Source: Jatrophihabitans sp. (GTDB lineage Bacteria; Actinomycetota; Actinomycetes; Mycobacteriales; Jatrophihabitantaceae). Taken from it: 64,000 bases of DNA. The stretch covers positions 124,001 through 188,000 of the forward strand of contig DASWNX010000036.1 in assembly GCA_036399055.1 (NCBI GenBank). The letters run 5' to 3'. A model generated the notes under the pieces. That model saw nothing but the letters and a program-made list of their open reading frames with translations. It was not told the DNA's origin and made no database searches. Both the position numbers and the translations under genes were made by a program. This document shows, piece after piece, positions 9,327 through 17,710 of the stretch (the stretch's first letter is position 1; every line of letters starts with the position of its first letter).

Positions 9327-10166
9327 ATGAACCAGCCCGAACAGCAGCAGGAGACCCCCGGCGTCCAGTCTGAGATGACACCGCGGCCTGACTGCGGAGA
9401 AGACAGCTACCGCGGCTCCGGCCGCCTCACCGGCAAGGCAGCCGTGATCACCGGCGGCGACAGCGGGATCGGACGGGCGGCGGCGATAGCCTACGCGCGC
9501 GAGGGCGCCGACGTGCTGATCTCGTACCTGAACGAGGACGACGACGCCAAGGACACCGCCCGTCACGTCGAAGAGGCAGGCCGCAAGGCCGTTCTGATGA
9601 GGGGCGATCTCTCCCAGCCGCAGCACTGCCGCGACATCATCGCCAAGGCGATGAGCGAATTCGGCCGCATCGACGTGCTGGTCAGCAACGCCGCCTATCA
9701 GATGTCTCACGAGACGCTCGAGGAGATCCCGGACGACGAGTGGGACTACACCTTCGCCACCAATATCTCGGCGATGTTCCACCTGTGCAAAGCCGCTGTG
9801 CCGCACATGAAGCCGGGCGCCAGCATCATCGGCAGCTCGTCGGTCAACTCCGACATGCCCTCGCCGTCGCTGGCGCCGTACGCGGCCACCAAAGCGGCGA
9901 TCGCGAACTTCTGCGCCAGTCTCGCCCAGATGCTGGCCGAACGGGGCATCCGGGTCAACAGCGTGGCGCCCGGCCCGGTCTGGACGCCGTTGATCCCGGC
10001 CACCATGCCCCCCGACAAGGTCAGCGAGTTCGGCAGCCAGGTGCCGATGGGCCGCGCTGGGCAGCCGGTGGAGCTGGCGCCTGTGTATGTGCTGCTGGCC
10101 TCAGATGAGGGCAGTTACATCTCCGGCGCCCGGATCGCGGTCACCGGGGGCAACCCGATCCTGTAG
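9327..10166 (+). CDS. SDR family oxidoreductase (YghA/YdaD-like)
   Basis: 279-residue SDR with the extended N-terminus typical of YghA/general-stress SDRs (acidic-polar leader, then a GSGRLTGKAAVITGGDSGIG Rossmann motif). The catalytic Ser lies in GSSSVNSDM and YxxxK in YAATK; the C-terminal GARIAVTGG is also characteristic. The ATG at 9327 has GAGG 6 nt upstream; an upstream in-frame ATG lacks such a site. The family reduces aldehydes or other carbonyls and is often stress-induced, which would suit its position downstream of a catalase. The physiological substrate is unknown. Confidence 0.88.
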   Translation: MNQPEQQQETPGVQSEMTPRPDCGEDSYRGSGRLTGKAAVITGGDSGIGRAAAIAYAREGADVLISYLNEDDDAKDTARHVEEAGRKAVLMRGDLSQPQHCRDIIAKAMSEFGRIDVLVSNAAYQMSHETLEEIPDDEWDYTFATNISAMFHLCKAAVPHMKPGASIIGSSSVNSDMPSPSLAPYAATKAAIANFCASLAQMLAERGIRVNSVAPGPVWTPLIPATMPPDKVSEFGSQVPMGRAGQPVELAPVYVLLASDEGSYISGARIAVTGGNPIL

Positions 10167-10424
10167 TGCTGCGCCTGCCGCGGGCCCACGAGTGTGTGGC
10201 TCAGGTTGGATCCGGGTGGGTCGGCAGCAGAATGGTTGCCAGCGGCGGGCGCAAGCGCCTAACGTCGGCAGTGCCAGGCGCCTCGCGCCTGTGCCTGGCT
10301 GAGCCACCAGCTGCCCGCGCCAGGTCGCGGGAGAAGGCAAACATACGCCGACGGGCTGTCTTTCCAGCCTGCTCCCGCGGTGCCCACCGGCTCCCATGAA
10401 CCTATCCCGACGAGGGGACTCATC

Positions 10425-10628
10425 ATGAACATCGATAAGAACCAGATCATGCAGTTGCTGCGCGAGCAGGGCCATCCGCAGGCTGACCAGGCCGAGCAGG
10501 AGTTGCCGGACCAGGTCGACACCGAGCAACACGCAGGCATGCTGGCGAAGTTCGGCCTGAACCCGCAGGACCTGTTGAGCAAGTTCGGCGGTGGCGGTCT
10601 GGGCGGCGGTCTGGGAAACCTGATCTGA
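10425..10628 (+). CDS. Small Gly-tailed conserved-looking protein
   Basis: 67 residues with a strong GAGGGGA ribosome-binding site ahead of the ATG. The N-terminal half is helical and polar (IMQLLREQGHPQADQAEQEL), followed by DQVDTEQHAGMLAKFG and a C-terminal glycine run (KFGGGGLGGGLGNLI). I recall similar short proteins in actinobacterial genomes but know no function. No signal peptide or metal motif. It stands alone between the SDR and the sugar-importer operon, about 260 bp downstream of the SDR. Confidence 0.7.
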   Translation: MNIDKNQIMQLLREQGHPQADQAEQELPDQVDTEQHAGMLAKFGLNPQDLLSKFGGGGLGGGLGNLI

Positions 10629-10631
10629 GCC

Positions 10632-10811
10632 ATGACCTGCGAACCACTACCTGAGCACCTGCGGCTGCTGGCCGACCCCTCGCAGGAGGTGTTGGTCGCG
10701 CACCGGTCGACCTTCAGTCAACTGGCGCCGGTGCCTCTACGCCAACTGGGCGTCGACTCGGTCGTCGCGGGCGAGTCGTACCTGCCCGCAAGCGAGAGCC
10801 AGCGCAACTGA
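10632..10811 (+). CDS. Possible 59-aa protein
   Basis: An ATG three bases after the preceding stop opens a 59-codon frame with coding-like third-position GC (mostly CTG, GTC, GCG, GAC and similar codons) and a leader rich in Leu/Glu (EPLPEHLRLLADPSQEV). No domain is recognised, and the only ribosome-binding site would lie inside the upstream gene (weak GAG), so expression would depend on coupling. It could equally be a relic of a longer gene or a chance frame. Confidence 0.35.
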   Translation: MTCEPLPEHLRLLADPSQEVLVAHRSTFSQLAPVPLRQLGVDSVVAGESYLPASESQRN

Positions 10812-10820
10812 GCCGCTTAC

Positions 10821-10861
10821 CCCGGCTCAGCCCTTGCGCTCACCCGGCTCAGCCCTTGCGC
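10821..10861. repeat. 19-bp direct repeat at permease 3' end
   Basis: The 19-bp segment beginning CCCGGCTCAGCC occurs identically at 10821-10839 and 10843-10861. The second copy covers the last codons and stop of the sugar permease; the first duplicates them just downstream of the stop, a small tandem duplication with 22-bp period. Confidence 0.7.
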
Positions 10862-11772
10862 CCCTGGCTGGCGATGCCGTCCATGATGTGGCGTTGCGCG
10901 AAGGCGAACAGCACGACCAGCGGGACAGTGGCGATCAGGCTGGCAGCCATGATGATCTCCCAGTGCTGCTCACCGCCGTTTCCGAAGGTGTCGATCACCG
11001 ATTTCAGGCCACGCGGCAGTGTGAACAAGTTGGGGTCCTGCAGGTAGATCAGCGGCCTCAACAGATCCGTCCAGCTCGCCTGGATCTCGAAGACCAGCAC
11101 CACCACCAGGGCCGGACGTGACAGCGGCAGGGCGATCCGCCAGAACAGTCCGAAGAAACTGCAGCCGTCGACCCGGGCAGCTTCGAAGTATTCCCGGGGC
11201 AGTCCCAGGAAGAACTGGCGCAGCAGGAAGATGTAGAACGCGGAGCCGAACAGGTTCTGCGCCCACAGCGGCACCTGGGTGCCGGTGAGGCCGACTTGGT
11301 GCCAGATCAGGTACACCGGGATCATGGTGGCCGCGCCCGGCAGCATCATCGTGGCCAGCACCAGGCCGAAGAGCAGGTTGCGCAGGGGGAAGCGGAAGTA
11401 GGCGAAGCCGAAGGCCACCAGAGCGCTGCTGATCGTCACCGTCACCGCCGCGGTCAGCGCGACAATCACGCTGTTGGCGATCCACTGCAGGACCGGGGCG
11501 TAGTTCCAGACGTCGGAGTAGTTGGCCCATCGCCAGACTCGGGGCAGCAGCGAGTTGTCGAAGACCTCGGTGCGCGGTTTCAGCGAAGCGCTGATCAGCC
11601 ACAGGAACGGGTACAAAAACAGCACGCTGGCCGCCAGCAGCACGGCCAGGTACGGCAGCCGCCGTAGGCTGACACCACCGCCTGGCCGGGTGCGGGCAAC
11701 CGGCGTCGAGGCCTCGTCGCCGGCCGGCTCAGGTTCGACACCGGCGCCCCGCAGAGGCTGGGTCGCGGTCAT
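10849..11772 (-). CDS. Carbohydrate ABC transporter permease (MalG type)
   Basis: 307-residue inner-membrane permease with six predicted helices. The cytoplasmic EAA loop reads EAARVDGCSFFGLFWRIALP, the ATPase contact of the MalG/CUT1 family. The first ~45 residues are a polar tail. Its start shares one base with the stop of the MalF-type gene (TGATG arrangement), so the two permeases are translated together. It pairs with that subunit and the lipoprotein at 12759-14105 to import a sugar or oligosaccharide. The ATPase is not encoded here; CUT1 systems in actinobacteria often borrow a shared MsiK-like ATPase. Confidence 0.93.
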   Translation of the reverse strand: MTATQPLRGAGVEPEPAGDEASTPVARTRPGGGVSLRRLPYLAVLLAASVLFLYPFLWLISASLKPRTEVFDNSLLPRVWRWANYSDVWNYAPVLQWIANSVIVALTAAVTVTISSALVAFGFAYFRFPLRNLLFGLVLATMMLPGAATMIPVYLIWHQVGLTGTQVPLWAQNLFGSAFYIFLLRQFFLGLPREYFEAARVDGCSFFGLFWRIALPLSRPALVVVLVFEIQASWTDLLRPLIYLQDPNLFTLPRGLKSVIDTFGNGGEQHWEIIMAASLIATVPLVVLFAFAQRHIMDGIASQGRKG

Positions 11773-12743
11773 CAGCGGTCCCCCTCGTAGTAGACGAAAC
11801 GTTTACTCAGTCGGACCTGCACCGCGGTGACCAGCATGATGATGGCGAACAGCAGCCAGGCCAACGCCGAGGCGTAGCCCATATGCAGCACGCCGAAGGC
11901 TTGCTGGAACAGGTAGATCACGTAGAACAGCGCCGCGTCGTTGGCGTAGGTGCTGACCTGCTGACCCCCGAAGAACATCGTGTACGCCTGATCGAACATC
12001 TGCAGAGAGTTGATCGTGAGCACGATCATGGTGAAGAACAGCGCTCCGCTGATCATCGGCAGCGTGATCCGACGGAACTTGTCGAAGCTGTCGGCCCCGT
12101 CGAGCTCGGCGGCCTCGTACAGATCCTTCGGGACCTGCTGCAGCGCGGCCAGGTAGATCACCACAGTGCCGCCGAGCCCCCACAGCATCGTCAACGCCAG
12201 CCCCGGCTTGATCCAGGCGCTGTCGGTGGTCCAGTTGGGCCCGTGCACCCCGATGACCATCAGGCTGCGATTGATCAGGCCTTTCTGGCCGTTGAGCAGC
12301 AGCAGAAACAGCGCCGCCGCCGCGACGGTCGGCGTCATCACCGGCAGGTAGAACACGGTGCGGAAGAAACCGGACGCCCTGCCTACCCGGTTGAGCACCA
12401 TCGCCAGGCCGAGCGCCACCGCCATCGCGGCCGGCACGTACATCACGGCGTAGATCAGGGTGTTCTTCAACGCCAGCGCGACCTTCGGGTCAGAGATCAT
12501 CTGCCGGTAGTTCTCCGCGCCGACGTAGGTCGGAGCGTTGATCTGGTCGTAGTCGGTGAAGGACAGGTACAGGCTGATCAGCATCGGCGCCGTGGTGAAG
12601 ACCAGGAAGCCGATGATCCAGGGAGACAGGAAGCCGTAGGCAGCCCGGATCTCGCCCCAGTTGCGGCGAGGTCTGGCCGAGGGCAGGTCAGCCCGGGGGC
12701 GCGAGCTGCTCGCGTCCGGCGCAGTGGTGAATACCTTGGTCAT
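11772..12743 (-). CDS. Sugar ABC transporter permease (MalF type)
   Basis: 323-residue CUT1 permease with about six transmembrane helices after an Arg/Pro-rich cytoplasmic leader. The EAA loop is EAAELDGADSFDKFRRITLP. The gene lies 15 bp downstream of the substrate-binding lipoprotein gene and overlaps the second permease by one base. The membrane pair forms the translocation channel. Substrate class (sugar or glycoside) follows from the family; the specific sugar is not evident, and no glycosidase sits in the operon. Confidence 0.93.
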   Translation of the reverse strand: MTKVFTTAPDASSSRPRADLPSARPRRNWGEIRAAYGFLSPWIIGFLVFTTAPMLISLYLSFTDYDQINAPTYVGAENYRQMISDPKVALALKNTLIYAVMYVPAAMAVALGLAMVLNRVGRASGFFRTVFYLPVMTPTVAAAALFLLLLNGQKGLINRSLMVIGVHGPNWTTDSAWIKPGLALTMLWGLGGTVVIYLAALQQVPKDLYEAAELDGADSFDKFRRITLPMISGALFFTMIVLTINSLQMFDQAYTMFFGGQQVSTYANDAALFYVIYLFQQAFGVLHMGYASALAWLLFAIIMLVTAVQVRLSKRFVYYEGDR

Positions 12744-12758
12744 CGCCCTTGCCCGCCG

Positions 12759-14105
12759 TCACTTGAGGGCGGAGTAGGCCTTGGACGCTTCGGACTGGGC
12801 CTGGCTCATGGCCTGCGCCGGCGCCTGCCGGCCCGCCAGCACCCGGTTCACGGCGTCGGTCCAGGCCGTCTTGATCTCGCTGCCGGCCTTGGAGGGGTTG
12901 ACCGCGAAGGCGGTCTCGGTGGAGGCGTAGTAGTTGGCGACCGCCTGGTCAAAACCCGCTCGACCGCTGGGCTTGACGTACTTGTCCCGAACCTGGTGGT
13001 CGGCCTCGACGTTGGCGGTCCACAGTCCGGTGAACATGGATTTGTTCTTCGCCACGGTCTGAGCGCGAGCCGCCCCTGCCTGCAGCCAGGTCTCGGTCGA
13101 GGTCATGGTCTTCATCCACTGCGCGGCCGCCTTGCCGTTCTTCGCTCCCTTGGGCACAGCCCAGGCGCTGCCGTCGCAGAAGCTGACCGGCTTGCCCTGC
13201 CGGTCGGTGAAGGGCACCGACTGCAGCTCCAGATTCGGTGAGGACTGCACCAGGACGTTGACGTACCAGCCTTCCCAGGGGAAAGCCACGGCCTGATTCT
13301 TGACGAATGCGTTCCCCGCGCCAAAAATGTCCCAGGTGTCGCGGAATGCCTTGAACTTCGACCAGCCGCCCTGTTCTTGAATCAGGCTGTAGGCATAGGC
13401 CAACGCTTCAGCGATCTTCGGGTCGTCCAGGTTGGGAGAGCCGTCGGAGTTCACCAGGTCGGCGCCGTTGGCCTTGGCCCAGAGGGGCAGGAACTCAGGC
13501 AGCTTGGGGTCGAACCCGATCCGGCTGATTCCCGAGCCCTTGGCCTGGTAGAGCTTGGCGGCGGTGCTGTGCAGCTTGTCCCAGTCCGTGGTGGACAGAT
13601 CCTGCGGGCTCAGGCCCGCCTCGCGCATCGCCTTGCCGTTGATCAGGATATTGCGGGTGTTGTAGAACTCCGGGATCCCGTAGACCTTGTCATCGACGGT
13701 GACCTGCTGCATGGCCGGCTTGCGGTACTGGCCGGTGTCGATGCCCACCTCGGAGATCAGGTCGTCCAGCGGCTGCAGCGCGCCCTTGGCGGCGTAGGTG
13801 CCGATCAAGCCGCGCTCCATGTAGACCAGGTCGGAGGGATTTCCACTGGCGACGGAGGAGAGAAACTGCTGCGGGTCGAAGTCACCCTCGTTCACGCGGA
13901 CGGCGATGTTGGGGTGCGCCTTCTTGAACGCGTTGATCCGAGCCTGCCCGACGTCGTCGGGCTTGCCGAAACCCTGGGTGGTCACCGAACTCGCGCCGCT
14001 GGTGGCGCTCGGGCTTGTCTGCTGTCTGACGCCACCACAGCCGGCGATCGTGAGCGCAGCCAAACCGCTGGCTCCGAAGAGGAATGATCGACGGTCGACA
14101 CTCAT
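12759..14105 (-). CDS. Sugar ABC transporter substrate-binding lipoprotein
   Basis: Family 1 extracellular solute-binding protein of about 448 residues. The chosen ATG (14105) gives the twin-arginine-like leader DRRSFLFGAS followed by hydrophobic residues and the lipobox TIAGC, so it should be exported and anchored on the outer face of the membrane. The mature part has the alternating alpha/beta pattern of CUT1 binding proteins (PSDLVYMERG, FPWEGWYVN). An upstream in-frame ATG at 14633 would place the signal peptide internally and is rejected. First gene of the three-gene importer operon. Confidence 0.93.
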   Translation of the reverse strand: MSVDRRSFLFGASGLAALTIAGCGGVRQQTSPSATSGASSVTTQGFGKPDDVGQARINAFKKAHPNIAVRVNEGDFDPQQFLSSVASGNPSDLVYMERGLIGTYAAKGALQPLDDLISEVGIDTGQYRKPAMQQVTVDDKVYGIPEFYNTRNILINGKAMREAGLSPQDLSTTDWDKLHSTAAKLYQAKGSGISRIGFDPKLPEFLPLWAKANGADLVNSDGSPNLDDPKIAEALAYAYSLIQEQGGWSKFKAFRDTWDIFGAGNAFVKNQAVAFPWEGWYVNVLVQSSPNLELQSVPFTDRQGKPVSFCDGSAWAVPKGAKNGKAAAQWMKTMTSTETWLQAGAARAQTVAKNKSMFTGLWTANVEADHQVRDKYVKPSGRAGFDQAVANYYASTETAFAVNPSKAGSEIKTAWTDAVNRVLAGRQAPAQAMSQAQSEASKAYSALK

Positions 14106-14386
14106 CGACTTCTCACTTCCTGACACCACAGAGTAAATGCGGACAAGGCAGCTCGTGGTTGAGCAAGGAACAAAGTAGCGTAAAAACTTCGACTGGCAAA
14201 CCATCGCTCGACCCGCGCGTCGCTGGCGCCAGCCCTTCGCCGGCTTTGGCCGACGCCTGTCCGACTGCGCTCGATGCTCCACCGCACAAGACCGGACAGC
14301 ATCAGCATCTGAATGCGGAGTGTCACCGAATACCTGGTAGAGGCCTGACGCTGCTATGCGTCGCCGCGACAAGTCCAGGAGCTCCC

Positions 14387-14896
14387 GTGACCAGAATCGA
14401 TTCCCGACCCGACTTCGCCCGACCGCCCACACGCTTTGGAGCCTCGCGGCGGATACGGATCGGCGTCGCGCTCGCCAGCGCCGTCGGTGTGGCCGCACTA
14501 GCCGGATGTGGCTCCTCGGACTCACCGGAAGCCAGCCGGCCATCCAGTGCCTCCTCGCCGGCCGGAACCGGCACAGTCTCTGCGGTTGCCCCCTCGTCGC
14601 CGGCCGCCTCGTCATCAGCCGCCAGCACGTCACCGCAGCCGACTGCTCAGGCGGTCACCATCACCATCGAGAAGTTCGACTACAGCGCGCCGGCATCGGT
14701 CAGCCCGGGCGCGATGATCACGGTGGAGAACAAAGACGACGAGAAGCACACTGTCACAGCCGACAGCGCCGACGCGTTCGACATCGAGGTTGACGGTGAC
14801 GGCAAAACCAGCTTCAAAGCGCCGACCATGCCGGGAAGCTACCCCTTCCACTGCATCTTCCACTCGAACATGACCGGCGTGCTGGTCGTCAGGTGA
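14387..14896 (+). CDS. Cupredoxin-like lipoprotein
   Basis: 169 residues. AGGAG 5 nt before the GTG fixes the start. The leader ends in the lipobox LAGC (Cys41), followed by a long Ser/Ala/Pro linker (about 42-88) and a ~80-residue plastocyanin/azurin-like fold. Type-1 copper ligands are visible: His121 (EKHTV), Cys156 and His159 (FHCIFH), Met162. It therefore probably carries one copper and transfers electrons or buffers copper on the outer membrane face. Its stop overlaps the next start by 4 bp (GTGA). It heads the exported-protein cluster 14.4-17.7 kb. Confidence 0.88.
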   Translation: MTRIDSRPDFARPPTRFGASRRIRIGVALASAVGVAALAGCGSSDSPEASRPSSASSPAGTGTVSAVAPSSPAASSSAASTSPQPTAQAVTITIEKFDYSAPASVSPGAMITVENKDDEKHTVTADSADAFDIEVDGDGKTSFKAPTMPGSYPFHCIFHSNMTGVLVVR

Positions 14897-15342
14897 CCGC
14901 TGCAACCTCAAGTCACAGCGGCCAGCGGCTGACCGATACCGCGTTGCGCGCGGTGACCGCTGCCGCGCTGATCGTCGAGGCGGTGATTCACCTGCAACTG
15001 GCCGCCAACTATCAACTCGCCGCACCAGCTGGGATTGGGCAGGGCAACCTGTTCCGGATCGAGGCGGCCGCTGCCGTGCTCGCCGCGCTGTGGGTGTTGG
15101 TCAGCGGCAGCCAGGCGGCATACGCAGCGGCGCTGTCAGTGGCCGCCGGTGGGCTTGGCGCCGTCCTGCTCTATCGCTACTACCAGGTGCCTGCGTTCGG
15201 GCCGATTCCGTCCATGTATGAGCCGCTGTGGTACTTCAAGAAAAACGTCACCGCGGTGGCCGAGGCAACCGCCACTGTCACCGCTCTCATCGGATTTTTG
15301 CTGGTTCGGCAATCCGCCCCGTCGAGGGCAGCGAATCACTGA
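14893..15342 (+). CDS. Four-helix membrane protein
   Basis: 149 residues with four hydrophobic segments (about 20-45, 55-75, 78-95 and 118-142), a cytosolic-type polar N-terminus and a short basic C-terminus. The GTG start overlaps the cupredoxin stop by 4 bp, so the two are translationally coupled and this may be the membrane partner of the copper protein. No conserved metal-ligand motif or known family is recognised. Function unknown. Confidence 0.75.
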   Translation: MTAATSSHSGQRLTDTALRAVTAAALIVEAVIHLQLAANYQLAAPAGIGQGNLFRIEAAAAVLAALWVLVSGSQAAYAAALSVAAGGLGAVLLYRYYQVPAFGPIPSMYEPLWYFKKNVTAVAEATATVTALIGFLLVRQSAPSRAANH

Positions 15343-15397
15343 CACGTTCTACCCATTGCCAGGCACTTCCGCCTGGCTGGCGTCCGGAGGAAATCGT

Positions 15398-16174
15398 ATG
15401 AAGAAGTCCCTGCTCCTGTTGGCCCCGACTCTCGCGCTGGGCGCGGCAGCCCTGGCGATGCCAGGCGCGGCGTCAGCCGCCGACGGCACGTCCTACCAAG
15501 CGCAGCTCAACGCGCTGAACAAGTCCTCGGCTTCTGGCAACCTGATGCTCTCGCTGAACGGCTCGCAGGCGACCATCACCCAGAATGTCTCCGGCCTGGC
15601 CGCGACGTTCGGTGGCAACCCCTACCCGCACGTCCAGCACATCCACATCGGCGCCAAGGGCGAGTGCCCGACCACCGCCGCTGACGGCAACGGCGACGGC
15701 GTCATCAGCACCACTGAGGGCGCTCCCAGTTACGGCGCCATCGGCGCCACGCTGTCCAAGTCCGGCGACGCCAGCCCGGCGGCCGGCCTGACCCTGACCG
15801 TCGCTCCCACGGGCGCGTCGTACAACTACTCCCGCATCATCACGCTGGACTCCAAGACGGTGGCGTCCCTCAAGGGCGGCACCGCGGTAGTCGTGGTGCA
15901 CGGCCTGGACCCCGAGACCCTCAGCCAGGAGGCCCAGGACGCCAAGAGCGACCTGGTCCCGGCTCTGCCACTGGCCGCCACCTCCCCGGCGCTGTGCGGA
16001 ACCTTGGTCGCCTCGCAGATGGGGTCGATGCCCGGCGGCGGCGTCAGCACCGGCGGCGGCGGCACCTCTGGCGTGGAGAACCAGGCAGTGCTCGGTTTCG
16101 GTGGGGCTCTACTCGCAGCTGGCCTCGGCGCCGGTGCGCTGGCGATGCGTCGCCGGACTGCGTCCGAGAGCTGA
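15398..16174 (+). CDS. Secreted CHRD-like protein with C-terminal anchor
   Basis: 258 residues with GGAGG 7 nt before the ATG. A clear signal peptide (KKSLLLLAP, ending PGAASAAD) precedes a CHRD-like domain containing HVQHIHIGAKGECP and ITLDSKTVASLKGG. A Gly/Ser-rich linker, a hydrophobic helix (about 225-250) and an RRRTASES tail follow, the layout of a sortase substrate, but no LPXTG-type motif is present (the residues before the helix are TSGVENQAV). The next gene is a class F sortase. A cell-surface location is likely; biochemical role unknown. Confidence 0.82.
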   Translation: MKKSLLLLAPTLALGAAALAMPGAASAADGTSYQAQLNALNKSSASGNLMLSLNGSQATITQNVSGLAATFGGNPYPHVQHIHIGAKGECPTTAADGNGDGVISTTEGAPSYGAIGATLSKSGDASPAAGLTLTVAPTGASYNYSRIITLDSKTVASLKGGTAVVVVHGLDPETLSQEAQDAKSDLVPALPLAATSPALCGTLVASQMGSMPGGGVSTGGGGTSGVENQAVLGFGGALLAAGLGAGALAMRRRTASES

Positions 16175-16194
16175 TCGAGCACAAGTGCGTACTG

Positions 16195-16974
16195 ATGTCT
16201 GATTCAGCGCACCATGGTCGCCGCGGCAGGCAGCTTGCTGCCGCCGCGGCGATCGTGCTGGTCGTGGCCGGAGTGGTCATGTTGCTGACCGGCTTGCGTG
16301 CCCAGCGGCAGGCGCCTCAACCGCCCGCGGCCGCGTCCGCACCCTCGAGTTCGCCATCGAGCTCGCCCTCGCCATCAACCCCGGCATTGGCATCGGCATC
16401 GGCATCGAAGTCGTCTAGCCAGGCGGTGGCGCCGGTGCCGGCGCCGGCGCGCTCGGCGAAGCAGCCCGGCGCCACAGCCAAACCAGCCACCCGAGGACCG
16501 CTGCTACCCAGGTCGGCGCCCGTCCGTCTGGAGATCCCGCAGATCCAGGTCAGCTCGGATCTAGTGCAGCTCGGGCTCAATCCAGATCAGACGGTGCAAG
16601 TTCCGCCGCTGGCCAAGAACTCGCCCGCCGGTTGGTACAAGTACTCCCCCACCCCTGGTCAGCAGGGACCCGCGGTCCTGCTCGGGCATGTGGACTCCGT
16701 CGAGTACGGTCCCGGAATCTTCTTCAAGCTGGGCGGGCTGCGTCCCGGCGCCACCCTGACCGTCACCCGTTCGGACAACACGGCCGCGGTGTTCCGGGTT
16801 GACCGGGTGGTGTCCTATCGCAAGGACCAGTTCCCGACCCTCGAGGTCTACGGCAACACCGACAGCGCGCAACTGCGGCTGATCACCTGCGGCGGCGCGT
16901 TCGACGACGAATCCCACAGCTACGAAAACAACATCGTCGCGTTTGCCACCCTCGTGTCCAGCCACCCGGCCTAG
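16195..16974 (+). CDS. Class F sortase
   Basis: 259 residues: cytoplasmic basic start, one membrane helix (about 13-33), a Ser/Pro/Ala-rich linker (about 38-105) and a sortase domain. Catalytic His165 is in LLGHVDS and Cys232 in LRLITCGG; class F enzymes typically have this compact extracytoplasmic domain. The gene starts 20 bp after the CHRD-like gene, suggesting cotranscription. Substrates may include that neighbour, although it lacks a classical LPXTG; many class F sortases are orphan housekeeping types. The transpeptidase assignment is well supported; the substrate pairing is inference. Confidence 0.9.
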   Translation: MSDSAHHGRRGRQLAAAAAIVLVVAGVVMLLTGLRAQRQAPQPPAAASAPSSSPSSSPSPSTPALASASASKSSSQAVAPVPAPARSAKQPGATAKPATRGPLLPRSAPVRLEIPQIQVSSDLVQLGLNPDQTVQVPPLAKNSPAGWYKYSPTPGQQGPAVLLGHVDSVEYGPGIFFKLGGLRPGATLTVTRSDNTAAVFRVDRVVSYRKDQFPTLEVYGNTDSAQLRLITCGGAFDDESHSYENNIVAFATLVSSHPA

Positions 16975-17008
16975 ACATCGTCCAACTCCGGCAAGAAACG
17001 AGCACCTT

Positions 17009-17686
17009 ATGAAGACACGGCAACTAGCCGTCGGCTTGAGCGTCCTCGCGGTCGCGTTGTCCGGTTGCGCGACAGGCGAGGGCTCCAGCGCCCCGGCCCC
17101 GGCCGCGGCCGCTACCTCGGCAGCGCCGGGCCAGCAGGCGGCCGGCATGTCGAAGGCGTCGGGCCACAACCACACGATGGCCTCGGGTGAGACGATGTCC
17201 GGTCACAGCCACCCGGCGACGCCGGGTCAGACGATGACCGGCAAGTCCCATGCTCATAGCGAGCCCTCCGCAGCCTCGAAGATGGTGTGCACCGGGCGCG
17301 TTCCCGACACGGTGCAGACGGTGCTGAGCCTCGACGCGCCGGCGCCGACCAGCACGAGCTGGCAGGACCAGCTTTACACCTGCACCTACACGCTGCCGAT
17401 GGGCAAGATGGTGCTGTCGGTCAAGGAGTCGGCCAGCAAGCCGGCCGCCCAAGCCTATTTCCAGGCGCTGCGCGCTGAGCTGGGCACCACCGAGCCGTTG
17501 CTCGCGGTGGGCGAGCAGGCCTACGCGACCAAGACCGGAACCGCGGTCGTCCTGAAGGACAGCATGACGCTGCGAGTCGACACCACCGACCTGCCTGCGG
17601 TGTTCGGCCAGCAGCAGCAGCGGCGCACCGACCTCGCCTACGAGATGGCGACCGTCGTGATGGGCTGCTGGGTCGACCACCAGTGA
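17009..17686 (+). CDS. His/Met-rich lipoprotein
   Basis: 225 residues with a lipoprotein leader (LSVLAVALSGC). After an Ala/Pro linker, residues of roughly 50-90 hold three degenerate repeats rich in His and Met (SGHNHTMASGETM, SGHSHPATPGQTM, GKSHAHSE), a pattern that binds Cu or other soft/borderline metals. The C-terminal ~130 residues form a compact domain with Cys in KMVCTGRV, LYTCTYT and VVMGCWVD, resembling the DUF3558-like lipoprotein fold, though I cannot confirm that. It lies 34 bp after the sortase. Copper handling with the upstream cupredoxin is a reasonable inference. Confidence 0.78.
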   Translation: MKTRQLAVGLSVLAVALSGCATGEGSSAPAPAAAATSAAPGQQAAGMSKASGHNHTMASGETMSGHSHPATPGQTMTGKSHAHSEPSAASKMVCTGRVPDTVQTVLSLDAPAPTSTSWQDQLYTCTYTLPMGKMVLSVKESASKPAAQAYFQALRAELGTTEPLLAVGEQAYATKTGTAVVLKDSMTLRVDTTDLPAVFGQQQQRRTDLAYEMATVVMGCWVDHQ

Positions 17687-17710
17687 CCGGGAGCTCGGCC
17701 TCTGGCCCGA

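Noticed and set aside
12759..14633. Extended 624-residue substrate-binding protein
   Set aside because: The long frame would bury the Tat/lipoprotein leader at residue 177; the ATG at 14105 gives a normal lipoprotein.
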